NCBI RefSeq assembly: GCF_017753665.1
Contig: NZ_CP072524.1
Coordinates: 62,001-126,000, forward strand
From: Neisseria sicca
GTDB lineage: Bacteria > Pseudomonadota > Gammaproteobacteria > Burkholderiales > Neisseriaceae
DNA: 64,000 bases
Reading direction: 5' to 3'
Of this stretch, positions 37,369-45,891 are shown piece by piece (positions within the stretch are counted from its first letter, which is position 1; each line of letters begins with the position of its first letter). The position numbers and the translations under genes are program-made. The notes under the pieces were generated by a model. It worked only from the letters and a program-made list of their open reading frames with translations, had not been told where the DNA came from and ran no database searches.

Positions 37369-38211
37369 ATGAACATCCGCATCAACAACCTCACCGTCGG
37401 CAACGACCTCCCCTTTACCCTGTTCGGCGGCATCAACGTTTTGGAAGACCTCGATTCCACCCTCAAAGCCTGCGAACAATACGTCAAAGTAACCGACAAA
37501 CTCGGCATTCCCTACGTCTTCAAAGCCTCCTTCGACAAAGCCAACCGCTCCTCCATCCACTCCTTCCGCGGCGTCGGCTTGGACGAAGGCATGAAAATCT
37601 TCCAAGCCGTCAAACGCGAGTTTAACGTTCCTGTCATCACCGACGTCCACGAACCCTACCAATGCGCCCCCGTCGCCGAAGTCTGCGACGTCATCCAACT
37701 GCCCGCCTTCCTCGCCCGCCAAACCGACCTCGTCGTCGCCATGGCAAAAACCGGCAACGTCATCAACATCAAAAAACCCCAGTTCCTCAGCCCTTCGCAG
37801 ATGAAAAACATCGTCGAAAAATTCCAAGAAGCGGGCAACGGACAAATCATCCTGTGCGAACGCGGCGCCAACTTCGGCTACGACAACCTCGTCGTCGATA
37901 TGCTCGGCTTCGGCGTCATGAAACAAACCTGCGGCGGCCTGCCCGTCATCTTCGACGTCACACACTCCCTGCAAACCCGCGAATCCGGTGCTGCCGCATC
38001 CGGCGGACGGCGCGCGCAAGTGCTGGACTTGGCGCTCGCCGGCATGGCAACCCGCCTCGCAGGCCTCTTCCTCGAATCACACCCCAACCCCGACCAAGCC
38101 AAATGCGACGGCCCCAGCGCCCTGCCGCTTGCCCAACTGGAAGACTTCTTGACCCGCGTCAAAGCCATAGACGAAACTGTCAAATCCTTCGCGCCTATGG
38201 ACATCCGTTAA
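37369..38211 (+). CDS. kdsA: 3-deoxy-8-phosphooctulonate synthase
   Basis: Condenses arabinose-5-phosphate with phosphoenolpyruvate to give Kdo-8-phosphate for lipopolysaccharide. 280 residues, normal length. Motifs are FKASFDKANRSS near residue 51, LPAFLARQTDL, the ERGANFGYDNLVVDM loop and FDVTHSLQ. A conserved Asn replaces the metal-binding cysteine of metal-dependent forms (IKKPQFL follows NVIN), which fits a metal-independent enzyme. Confidence 0.96.
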   Translation: MNIRINNLTVGNDLPFTLFGGINVLEDLDSTLKACEQYVKVTDKLGIPYVFKASFDKANRSSIHSFRGVGLDEGMKIFQAVKREFNVPVITDVHEPYQCAPVAEVCDVIQLPAFLARQTDLVVAMAKTGNVINIKKPQFLSPSQMKNIVEKFQEAGNGQIILCERGANFGYDNLVVDMLGFGVMKQTCGGLPVIFDVTHSLQTRESGAAASGGRRAQVLDLALAGMATRLAGLFLESHPNPDQAKCDGPSALPLAQLEDFLTRVKAIDETVKSFAPMDIR

Positions 38212-38226
38212 CGGGTATTGCAAACG

Positions 38227-38267
38227 AAAGGTCGTCTGAAAAGCAGAAAACGGTTTTCAGACGACCT
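38227..38267. terminator. DUS terminator after kdsA
   Basis: AAAGGTCGTCTGAAAA and TTTTCAGACGACCT with an 11-base loop; 16 bp past the kdsA stop. Confidence 0.85.
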
Positions 38268-38354
38268 CTTCAACCCATAATAAACCCACCGACTATACGG
38301 GAATAGCTCAATCGGCTACAATTCCGTTTCACAAACAAATAAATTCAAAAACTT

Positions 38355-38816
38355 ATGAAATGTCCGTTTTGTCAGCATCCCAATACTCAAGTCACCGATT
38401 CGCGGCTCTTGGAAGAGACGAACAGTATCCGCCGCCGCCGCCGTTGCGTGGAATGCGGGCAACGGTTCAGTACGTTTGAAACGGTCGAAATGCGGATGCC
38501 GCAGGTCATTAAATCCAACGGTACGCGCGTGGCGTTTAATCCGCACAAGCTGAGAACCAGTTTGGAACGGGCTTTGCACAAACGCCCGATCGCCCAGGAA
38601 AAAATCGATGAAACGGTCGCGCTGATTGAGCAGCGTCTGTATCAGTCGGGCAACAAGGAAGTGCCGTCGCGCATGGTGGGGGAAATGGCGATGGAGGAGT
38701 TGGCAAAAATCGATCAGGTCGCCTATGTCCGTTTTGCTTCCGTGTATAAAAGTTTCAACGACGTGTCCGAGTTTACTCAGGCAATCGCCACGCTGGTGCA
38801 GACCGACGGGAAATAG
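38355..38816 (+). CDS. nrdR: Transcriptional repressor NrdR
   Basis: Zinc-ribbon/ATP-cone repressor of ribonucleotide reductase genes. 153 residues, the standard length. The ribbon begins MKCPFC (Cys3, Cys6) and closes with CVECGQRF; the ATP-cone contains VIKSNGTRVAFNPHKLRTSL. It lies upstream of ribD, the usual nrdR-ribD association, here interrupted by a lipoprotein gene. Confidence 0.95.
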   Translation: MKCPFCQHPNTQVTDSRLLEETNSIRRRRRCVECGQRFSTFETVEMRMPQVIKSNGTRVAFNPHKLRTSLERALHKRPIAQEKIDETVALIEQRLYQSGNKEVPSRMVGEMAMEELAKIDQVAYVRFASVYKSFNDVSEFTQAIATLVQTDGK

Positions 38817-38856
38817 GTCGTCTGAAAGCGGTGTGTTGATGATGAAGAGGATGTTT

Positions 38857-39387
38857 ATGAAAAGAGTTTTATCCGTAGCCGCCGCACTATTCTGCCTTGC
38901 CGCCTGCAGCCCCGAGCAGAACAATGCCGCGCCGAAAGCCGCCTCCGATACGGTTCAAACGCTGACGAGCATGGACGGCAAAATTTCCATCTCCGTTCAC
39001 AACAGCCACTTCACCGACATCATCGCCGATTCCGCCCGCCATCCGAAAAACGTTCCCGCCTCCAGCCTGATTCTGCTCCAACACGACCCTGAGGCGCGCA
39101 TTACGATTTATGCGGCAAACAACGGTCCAGCCCAAACGGATGCCAAAGCCTATTTCGCCGAACTCAAAACCGCGCTGCAATCAGACGAAACTCAAAATGT
39201 CCGCGTCGGCATCGCCACCGACAACCGCATGAATTACCAAACCGACCGCGAAGACCGGCAAGGAAAGTTCAACCAATACTGCATCGCTATTCACGAAGCC
39301 AATATCTATACCGTTTGCGCGTACAGCCATCACGCGGGTCAGAAGGAATTGTCGGAAGTATTGAAAGAATTGAGCTTGTCGCGTTAA
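38857..39387 (+). CDS. Hypothetical lipoprotein
   Basis: About 176 residues with a lipoprotein signal (MKRVLSVAAALFCLAAC). I place the start at ATG 38857 because GAGG lies 8 bp upstream and the signal peptide is then compact; in-frame ATGs at 38839, 38842 and 38851 are also possible. The mature part has DGKISISV, SLILLQHDPEARITIY and a late HEANIYTVCAYSHH. I do not recognise a family. It sits between nrdR and ribD and is preceded by a DUS at 38815. Confidence 0.75.
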   Translation: MKRVLSVAAALFCLAACSPEQNNAAPKAASDTVQTLTSMDGKISISVHNSHFTDIIADSARHPKNVPASSLILLQHDPEARITIYAANNGPAQTDAKAYFAELKTALQSDETQNVRVGIATDNRMNYQTDREDRQGKFNQYCIAIHEANIYTVCAYSHHAGQKELSEVLKELSLSR

Positions 39388-39456
39388 TGCTTCGACGAAC
39401 GGAATACGCGAAAGAAAAGGTCGTCTGAAAACGGAAAACTTTAAGAAATCCACATT

Positions 39457-40554
39457 ATGTTTGATTGTATTGATACCCAAATGATGCAAAACGCCCTTGC
39501 CCTTGCGCGGCTCGGGCGTTTTTCCACTTCTCCCAACCCGCGCGTCGGCTGCGTGATTGCACACGGCAGCCAAATCGTCGGGCAGGGGTTTCATGTCAAA
39601 GCGGGCGAACCGCATGCCGAAGTGCATGCGCTGCGGCAGGCGGGCGAAATGGCGCGCGGGGCGACGGCTTATGTGACGCTCGAACCGTGCAGCCATTATG
39701 GCCGTACACCGCCCTGCGCCGAAGCCCTAATCGGCTCGGGCGTGTCGCGCGTGGTCGCCGCCATGACCGACCCCAATCCGCTGGTGGCAGGCAAAGGTTT
39801 GGCAATGCTGGAAGCCGCAGGCATCCGCACCGAAAGCGGTTTGCTGGAAACCGAAGCGCGCGAACTCAACCGCGGTTTCCTCTCCCGTATCGAACGCGGC
39901 CGCCCGTTTGTCCGCGTTAAATGCGCCGCCAGCTTGGACGGCAAAACCGCGCTCGCCGACGGACGCAGCTACTGGATTACTGGCGAAGCGGCAAGAGCGG
40001 ACGTACAAACCTTACGCGCGGAAAGCTGCGCCGTCTTAACCGGCATCGGCACAGTGCTTGCCGACAATCCGCGCCTCAACGTCCGCGCCTTCCCGACGCT
40101 GCGCCAGCCCGCGCGTATCGTGTTGGACAGCAAACTGCAAACGCCGTTGGGCAGCCACATGGTTTCAGACGACCTCAGCCCCACTATCATCGTAACCGCC
40201 GTCGATGATGAAGAACGTCTCAAACCATACCGCGCGTTCCATCATATCCGCCTCTTGAGGTCGTCTGAAAACGCCGCCGGACGCATAGACCTTGCCGCCC
40301 TGTTGCCTCAGTTGGCAGAGCTGGGCTACGGCGAGATTATGGTCGAAGCGGGCGCGACGCTGACCTCCACCTTTATCGAAGCAGGCTTGGCAGATGAAAT
40401 CGTGCTGTACCAAGCGCCGAAAATCTTAGGCGAAGGCAGAAGCCTGCTCACCCTCCCCGCCAACCCTGCCGTTTTGACTTCGGAAGGCGAATGGGAAAGC
40501 CGTTCGGTAGAGCTGATCGGGCAGGACGTAAAATGGGTTTTGCGTAAAAAATAG
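39457..40554 (+). CDS. ribD: Bifunctional riboflavin deaminase/reductase
   Basis: Second and third steps of riboflavin synthesis. 365 residues. The deaminase domain has the zinc motif GEPHAEVHAL with PCSHYGRTPPC (about residues 50-85). The reductase domain starts near 147 (VRVKCAASLDGKTAL) and includes GIGTVLADNPRLN and MVEAGATL. Two facing DUS copies lie inside the gene (40163-40174 and 40258-40270) and encode VSDDL and RSSEN on the surface of the reductase domain. Confidence 0.96.
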   Translation: MFDCIDTQMMQNALALARLGRFSTSPNPRVGCVIAHGSQIVGQGFHVKAGEPHAEVHALRQAGEMARGATAYVTLEPCSHYGRTPPCAEALIGSGVSRVVAAMTDPNPLVAGKGLAMLEAAGIRTESGLLETEARELNRGFLSRIERGRPFVRVKCAASLDGKTALADGRSYWITGEAARADVQTLRAESCAVLTGIGTVLADNPRLNVRAFPTLRQPARIVLDSKLQTPLGSHMVSDDLSPTIIVTAVDDEERLKPYRAFHHIRLLRSSENAAGRIDLAALLPQLAELGYGEIMVEAGATLTSTFIEAGLADEIVLYQAPKILGEGRSLLTLPANPAVLTSEGEWESRSVELIGQDVKWVLRKK

Positions 40555-40821
40555 GCTGATAATTGGATTTTGAGACTGTTTTAGTTATCTAGGAAAATCC
40601 CAGTTATTTTGTTACTAGAGCAGGGGAAAGGCCGTCAGAAGCTTTGGAAATGCTTTTAAACCCGCCGTTTATGCCGACATGGCAAGCGTATTGCATGGTT
40701 TTTAAATGTTAATTTCTTTAAAATTCAGTGTGATATGTTCTGCTCTGATATAATACTCGGGCAAGGCGTTCGGAAGCCGGCGTCTTGTCTTTTTTCAACT
40801 TTTAGATACTAAGGAACTCAT
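40555..40821 (+). promoter_or_regulatory. glmS leader with extended -10 promoter and terminator-like hairpin
   Basis: TGATATAAT (40747-40754) is an extended -10. Transcription would begin near 40761, exactly at a hairpin GCAAGGCGTT...GGCGTCTTG (40761-40788), which is followed by TCTTTTTT. The glmS start is 26 bp further. So most RNAs could stop after about 35 nt, an attenuation-like layout. The upstream part of the gap has no gene. Confidence 0.55.
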
Positions 40822-42660
40822 ATGTGCGGTATCGTCGGCGCCATCCGCGCCAATCACAATGTAGTCGATTTTCTGACCGACGGTCTCAAACGCCTTGAAT
40901 ATCGAGGCTATGACTCGTCGGGTATTGCAGTAAACATGGACGGCAAAATCAAGCGCGTGCGCCGTGTCGGCCGCGTGCAGCTGATGGAGGACGCCGCGCG
41001 AGAAAAAGGCGTGTTCGGCCATATCGGCATCGGCCATACCCGCTGGGCGACCCACGGTGGCGTAACCGAACCCAACGCCCACCCCCACATCTCCGGCGGC
41101 ATGATTGCCGTCGTCCACAACGGCATCATCGAAAACTTCGAAGCCGAACGCGAACGCCTCAAAGCCTTGGGTTACACCTTCGAATCGCAAACCGACACCG
41201 AAGTCATCGCACACAGCGTCAATCACGAATACACCCAGAACGGCGGCAAACTGTTTGAAGCCGTCCGCGCTGCCACCGCCCGTTTCCACGGCGCATACGC
41301 CATCGCCGTGATGGCGCAGGACAAACCCGAAGAAATGGTCGTTGCGCGCATGGGCTGCCCGCTCTTGGTGGCATTGGGCGATCAAGAAACCTTCATCGCC
41401 TCCGACGTATCCGCCGTCATCGCCTTTACCCGCCGCATCGCCTATTTGGAAGACGGCGACATCGCCGTATTGAGCGCGAATGGCATCGACAAACTGATTG
41501 ACAAAACCGGTGCCGAAACCCAACGCAAAGTCAAAGTATCCGAGTTGTCACTCGCTTCGCTGGAGTTGGGCCCTTACAGCCACTTCATGCAAAAAGAAAT
41601 CCACGAACAGCCGCGCGCCATCGCCGATACCGCCGAAGTCTTCCTTGACGGCGGCTTCGAACCCGAAAACTTCGGCGCGAACGCACGCGAAGTGTTCGAC
41701 GATATTCACAGCATCAAAATCCTCGCCTGCGGCACGTCCTACTACGCCGCGCTGACCGCCAAATACTGGCTCGAATCCATCGCCAAAATCCCGACCGACG
41801 TCGAAATCGCCAGCGAATACCGCTACCGCGACGTGATTGCCGATCCGAAACAACTGATCATCACCATCTCCCAATCCGGCGAAACCTTGGACACGATGGA
41901 AGCCCTGAAATACGCGCAGTCTTTGGGACACCAACACAGCCTGTCCATCTGCAACGTCATGGAATCCGCCCTGCCGCGCGAAAGCGAATTGGTGCTGTAC
42001 ACCCGCGCCGGTGCAGAAATCGGCGTCGCTTCCACCAAAGCGTTCACCACGCAACTGGTTGTATTGTTTGGCTTGGCGGTGACGCTGGGCAAACAACGCG
42101 GCTTTGTTTCCGCCGAAAAAGCGCGCGAATACGTCGAAGAACTGCGCCAACTGCCCGGCAGCATCCAACACGCCCTCAACCTTGAGCCGCAAATCGCCGC
42201 GTGGGCGCAAAAATTCGCCAAGAAAAACAGCGCACTGTTTTTAGGTCGAGGCATCCACTTCCCGATCGCTCTCGAAGGCGCGTTGAAGCTGAAAGAAATC
42301 ACCTACATCCACGCCGAAGCCTATCCCGCAGGCGAATTGAAACATGGCCCGCTGGCATTGGTGGACGAAAACATGCCCGTCGTCGTCATCGCGCCGAACG
42401 ACGGTTTGTTGGACAAAGTCAAAGCCAATATGCAGGAAGTCGGTGCACGCGGCGGCGAACTCTTCGTTTTCGCCGATTTGGACAGCAATTTCAACGCCAC
42501 CGACGGCGTGCACGTCATCCGCGCCCCGCGCCACGTCGGCGTACTCTCGCCGATCGTGCACACCATCCCCGTGCAGCTCCTGTCCTACCATGCCGCCCTC
42601 GCACGCGGCACGGACGTGGACAAACCGCGCAACCTGGCGAAATCGGTTACAGTTGAATAA
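40822..42660 (+). CDS. glmS: Glucosamine-fructose-6-phosphate aminotransferase
   Basis: First committed step to UDP-GlcNAc for wall and lipopolysaccharide. 612 residues. The N-terminal glutaminase begins MCGIVGA, with Cys2 as nucleophile. Two SIS sugar-isomerase domains follow (ACGTSYYAALTAKYWLE near 305; FLGRGIHFPIALEGALKLKE near 475), and the family ending KPRNLAKSVTVE is intact. AAGGAAC precedes the ATG. The 3' terminator is split by an IS3-family insertion. Confidence 0.97.
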   Translation: MCGIVGAIRANHNVVDFLTDGLKRLEYRGYDSSGIAVNMDGKIKRVRRVGRVQLMEDAAREKGVFGHIGIGHTRWATHGGVTEPNAHPHISGGMIAVVHNGIIENFEAERERLKALGYTFESQTDTEVIAHSVNHEYTQNGGKLFEAVRAATARFHGAYAIAVMAQDKPEEMVVARMGCPLLVALGDQETFIASDVSAVIAFTRRIAYLEDGDIAVLSANGIDKLIDKTGAETQRKVKVSELSLASLELGPYSHFMQKEIHEQPRAIADTAEVFLDGGFEPENFGANAREVFDDIHSIKILACGTSYYAALTAKYWLESIAKIPTDVEIASEYRYRDVIADPKQLIITISQSGETLDTMEALKYAQSLGHQHSLSICNVMESALPRESELVLYTRAGAEIGVASTKAFTTQLVVLFGLAVTLGKQRGFVSAEKAREYVEELRQLPGSIQHALNLEPQIAAWAQKFAKKNSALFLGRGIHFPIALEGALKLKEITYIHAEAYPAGELKHGPLALVDENMPVVVIAPNDGLLDKVKANMQEVGARGGELFVFADLDSNFNATDGVHVIRAPRHVGVLSPIVHTIPVQLLSYHAALARGTDVDKPRNLAKSVTVE

Positions 42661-42679
42661 AGCCCGATTTGAACGGTAA

Positions 42680-42698
42680 AAGGTCGTCTGAAAACTTT
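42680..42698. terminator. Left half of glmS DUS terminator, split by IS
   Basis: AAAGGTCGTCTGAAAACTTT ends where the IS3-family element begins. Its partner, CTTTTCAGACGACCTTTTT, resumes at 43947. Removing the element restores a complete hairpin. Confidence 0.85.
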
Positions 42699-42755
42699 TG
42701 AACTGCACCCCAAAAGTTGGACACATCCCCTCCAACTCACAAGGTGCAGTTTTTT

Positions 42756-43106
42756 ATGAGCAAATATACATTACACTTCAAATACCAAGCCGTACTCCAC
42801 TACCTGCACATACGCAGCCAACAGCGTACCGCAGACCATTACGGCATCTCCCGAACCCACCTGCGGCGATGGATACGCGCCTATCAAGAAGGCGGCATCG
42901 GCGCACTCGAACATCCCCAATCCAAAACCATGACCGACCACCGCAAAAACCCCTTCATCGCCGACAAACCCGACAACGAAAAAACACAGGCAGAACTTAT
43001 CGAAGAGTTGTGCTATATGCGCGCAGAGGTTGCCTACCTAAAGGAGTTAAAAGCCCTCAGCCAAAAGCAGACCGCAAAGGACAAAGCCAAACCGTCCAAG
43101 CACTGA
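42756..43106 (+). CDS. IS3-family transposase, OrfA
   Basis: A 116-residue DNA-binding helix-turn-helix protein: KYQAVLHYLHIRSQQRTADHYGISRTHLRRWIRAYQEGG. The C-terminal part (AELIEELCYMRAEVAYLKELKAL) forms a short leucine zipper. In this family OrfA joins OrfB by -1 frameshifting; the reading frames here have that relation. Confidence 0.88.
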   Translation: MSKYTLHFKYQAVLHYLHIRSQQRTADHYGISRTHLRRWIRAYQEGGIGALEHPQSKTMTDHRKNPFIADKPDNEKTQAELIEELCYMRAEVAYLKELKALSQKQTAKDKAKPSKH

Positions 43107-43906
43107 GGGCGCAACACCCGCTCAAATACCTGCCGCACATCGCAAACCTGCCCAAAAGCAGCTTTTACTACCACCACCAAGACCGACCCGACCCCGATGA
43201 AGCCGACAAAGCCCTCCTTGTCGAAACCTACCGGCGGCATAAAGGACGCTACGGGCAAAGGCGCATTGCCGCAACATTGGATTAGAACCGCAAAAAAGCA
43301 GCTCGGTTGATGAAACAGATGGGGCTGAAAGCCAAAATACGGGCGAAAAAAGCCTACCGCCATCCCGCCATGGGCGAGATATCGGAACACCTCCTCAAAC
43401 GCCGGTTCACAGCCCGAAAGCCCAACGAAAAATGGCTGACCGACGTGACCGAACTCAAAGGAAGCGACGGCAAACTGTACCTCTCGCCAATCTTGGACTT
43501 GTTCAACCGAGAAATCGTCGCCTACGCCATGAGCCGCAGAGCCGACAGCGAAATGGTGAAGGAAATGCTCGAAAAAGCCGCACCCCGTCTGACTGATAAG
43601 GGAACAATGCTGCATTCCGACCAAGGTGTGCTGTACCGTACGGCGGAATATAGGAAATTGATTGCAAAACATTCCATGGTTCAAAGCATGTCGCGTAAGG
43701 CGAACTGTTGGGACAATGCGCCGATGGAAAGCTTCTTTGCGGTGTTGAAGACGGAGTGTTTCTATAACGCAGGAGAATTGACGGTGGATGAATTGATGAA
43801 GCAGATAGATGACTATATGGATTACTACAACCGGGAGCGTTGCAGTTTGAAATTGAAAAAGCTGAGTCCTGTCGCATACAGAACCCAGCTTGCACAGAGC
43901 GCCTGA
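43040..43906 (+). pseudogene. IS3-family transposase, OrfB, interrupted by a stop codon
   Basis: The DDE integrase frame is open from before 43040 to a TAG at 43283-43285 (RRIAATLD, stop), then continues in the same frame (NRKKAARLMKQMGLKAKIRAKK) to 43906. Catalytic motifs are all present: WLTDVTEL, LHSDQGVLY and the glutamate in NAPMESFF. Only one nonsense codon breaks it, so decay is recent. The exact OrfB start is not fixed. Confidence 0.85.
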
Positions 43907-43946
43907 ATAGGCTTTTATGAGTGTCCAAGATTTGGGGGCCAGTTCA

Positions 43947-43967
43947 CTTTTCAGACGACCTTTTTGT
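43947..43967. terminator. Right half of glmS DUS terminator
   Basis: CTTTTCAGACGACCTTTTTG follows the IS directly. It could still act with lapB transcripts coming from the other side, 10 bp before the lapB stop. Confidence 0.8.
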
Positions 43968-43976
43968 TGGTTTGTT

Positions 43977-45146
43977 TCACACTTCGATTTTGTTGGGTGT
44001 GAAGGTTTCCCATTTGTTGCAGGCGGGGCAGTGCCAGAAGAAGACTTGGGATTTGAAGTGGCAGTTGCGGCAACGGTACATGACGCTGCGTTGAAGTTGG
44101 CGGCCGATGACGGAGCGCATCATGTCGGCATCGGCTTTCCACGCGGGATTCATGGTGCTGATTTTCAAACCCAGCAGGCGGTACACGCCGTTGAGGTCGG
44201 GTTTTTGGCGCACGAGTTCGACGGCAAGTTGGGCGGCTTCGCTTTCGCCTTTGAGCAGCAGGGCTTTTTCGTAGATGACGTTGATGAGGTCTAAATCGGG
44301 GAAGGTCTGCATATAGCCAATGAGCCGGTTCAGTCCTTCTTCCTGTTTGCCTTGGGCGGCATAGGCTTCGTAGAGTTTCTCGCCGACCATGCTCAGGTAG
44401 GCATGGTTTTGTTGCTCGATGGCGCCGTATGCCTCGACAGCGGCGGGGAAATTGCCCTGTTTGGTTTCGATGTCGCCCAAAATCATATTAGCGCGGGCGC
44501 ATTTTTTGTTGGCGTCCAAAGCTTTTTGGACGTTGTAACGGGCGGCGTCAAGATTGGATTTAAACAGCGCGGTTTGGGCAAGTTCGCAATAAAACTGTGC
44601 AATTTCAAATTGGTAGGTTTGCTCGTCGTGGCTGAGGAGTTGCGCGGTTTCGATGGCTTTTTCCCAGTCGCGGTCTTGCTGGTAGATGCTGAGCAGGTGC
44701 TGACGGGCTTCGCGCGCCATGTTGCCTTCCTGTAAGCCGATGAAGATTTGTTCTGCGCGGTCAACCAAGCCTGCGCTTTGGTAGTTTTGTGCGAGTTCGA
44801 ACAATACCCGCGCGCGTTTTTCGTTGACGGTATCGGGCGAGTCGAGCAGGGCTTGGTGCATATTGATGGCTTTGTCGTTTTCGCCGCGCTGACGGTAGAG
44901 TTTGCCCAAGGTCAGGTTGAGGTCGTAAGACTGCGGCTGCTGGTCGATGACTTCCGCCAGCTCGCGGGCAGCACGGCCGCTGTTGCGGTCAACCAATGCG
45001 TCCAGACTTTTGTAAAAGCCGGCAGGCACGCTTTTCGCCTGTTTCAACACGGTTTTCATGTCGATACGGGCGGCAAACCAGCCCATGGCGAAGAAGACGG
45101 GCAAAAGGGTAATGGGCAGGAGGATGACCCACAATTCGTTGTCCAT
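43977..45146 (-). CDS. lapB: Lipopolysaccharide assembly protein B
   Basis: Inner-membrane-anchored TPR protein (YciM) that in E. coli steers FtsH toward LpxC and balances lipopolysaccharide synthesis. 389 residues: N-terminal anchor (ELWVILLPITLLPVFFAMGWFAAR), repeated TPR units over residues about 60-350, and a C-terminal rubredoxin-like metal site CRNCHFKSQ...CPACNKWET. All four cysteines are present. lapA lies 12 bp upstream in the same direction. Confidence 0.94.
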   Translation of the reverse strand: MDNELWVILLPITLLPVFFAMGWFAARIDMKTVLKQAKSVPAGFYKSLDALVDRNSGRAARELAEVIDQQPQSYDLNLTLGKLYRQRGENDKAINMHQALLDSPDTVNEKRARVLFELAQNYQSAGLVDRAEQIFIGLQEGNMAREARQHLLSIYQQDRDWEKAIETAQLLSHDEQTYQFEIAQFYCELAQTALFKSNLDAARYNVQKALDANKKCARANMILGDIETKQGNFPAAVEAYGAIEQQNHAYLSMVGEKLYEAYAAQGKQEEGLNRLIGYMQTFPDLDLINVIYEKALLLKGESEAAQLAVELVRQKPDLNGVYRLLGLKISTMNPAWKADADMMRSVIGRQLQRSVMYRCRNCHFKSQVFFWHCPACNKWETFTPNKIEV

Positions 45147-45158
45147 GTGATTCCTTTT

Positions 45159-45503
45159 TTAAGGCTTGGGCGTTTGTACGGGTTGTTTGGCAGGGGCCGT
45201 CGTTTGCGGCGCAGGTTGCTGCGGTACGGGGGCGGCAAGGTCTTTTTCGCTCAAATGCGCGTGTTTTTTGACTTCAGCACGCAGGCGGTTGTTTTCGCTG
45301 CGCAGCGCCAAAAGTCTGCCGAACAGGGCGAACATGCCGAATACGATACCGATGACAAACGCGCCGAAGAGGACGACAATCAGCGGTAAATCGGCTTTCT
45401 GACCGGGCAGGTAGTGGAAGGCGACGCTGTCGGTATTGATGACGGCGAGCAGTAAAAACAATAATAAAATGATGACTTTGATAATGGTGTAAATCAGTTT
45501 CAT
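45159..45503 (-). CDS. lapA: Lipopolysaccharide assembly protein A
   Basis: A 114-residue small membrane protein of the LapA/DUF1049 family with two hydrophobic helices (residues about 5-22 and 42-65), a short coiled stretch (LALRSENNRLRAEVKKH) and a Pro/Ala/Gln-rich tail. It works with LapB. First gene of the lapA-lapB pair; GGAGAC lies before the ATG. Confidence 0.92.
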   Translation of the reverse strand: MKLIYTIIKVIILLLFLLLAVINTDSVAFHYLPGQKADLPLIVVLFGAFVIGIVFGMFALFGRLLALRSENNRLRAEVKKHAHLSEKDLAAPVPQQPAPQTTAPAKQPVQTPKP

Positions 45504-45891
45504 GGATGTCTCCGGCGGTATGCCTGTCGGAAAGTTTTGAAAAGGTCGTCTGAAAATTCGGTAGGGCGGTCGATAGGGATTCCGTTTCCGAATCCGTTTG
45601 CCGCAGATGCGGCTTAGTTTAAACGATTTGGATTGTTTCGGATAGGATGTGCGGCAGTTTTCAGACGACCTCGGGCTTCATTATATATATGTAGTAAACA
45701 GTAGGCATGATTGCTGACAATTTGTATGCTCATCGGAATAGGCGGTTGCCCGTATTTCGTTATCAGGCAAGGGCTTGGACGGAAGCTGATTTTGAAACGG
45801 GCATTCGGACTTGTCAAAACCATCTCTACAGGCGTATCTTTCAACTTTTAATATCTAAACAGAACCAAACAGAATAAGAAAGGCAATCACC
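45504..45891. other. Divergent region lapA / ilvE
   Basis: About 390 bp. A DUS at 45543-45556 faces another at 45659-45671, forming a wide inverted pair. TATATATATG at about 45684 may be part of a promoter. The open frames here are short, without start sites or homology, and I do not call them. Confidence 0.5.

Larger units (their letters stand above)
42699..43946 (+). mobile_element. IS3-family element (IS150-like), 1,248 bp
   Basis: Ends are TGAACTGCACCCCAAAAGTT on the left and, read inward on the other strand, TGAACTGGCCCCCAAATCTT: an inverted repeat of about 25 bp with few mismatches. A direct repeat CTTT (possibly up to six bases, ACTTTT) flanks it. It encodes orfA and a nonsense-interrupted orfB in the -1 frame. 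Confidence 0.88.

Noticed and set aside
38299..38320. tRNA-like start GGGAATAGCTCAATCGG before nrdR
   Set aside because: No anticodon stem, T arm or acceptor partner follows; resemblance is limited to a D-arm-like stretch.
40555..40821. glmS ribozyme
   Set aside because: None of the conserved glmS ribozyme core was seen; only a simple terminator-like hairpin is present, and the ribozyme is known mainly from Gram-positive bacteria.
45614..45844. 76-codon minus-strand frame between lapA and ilvE
   Set aside because: It spans a DUS and a promoter-like AT stretch, with no homology or start signal.
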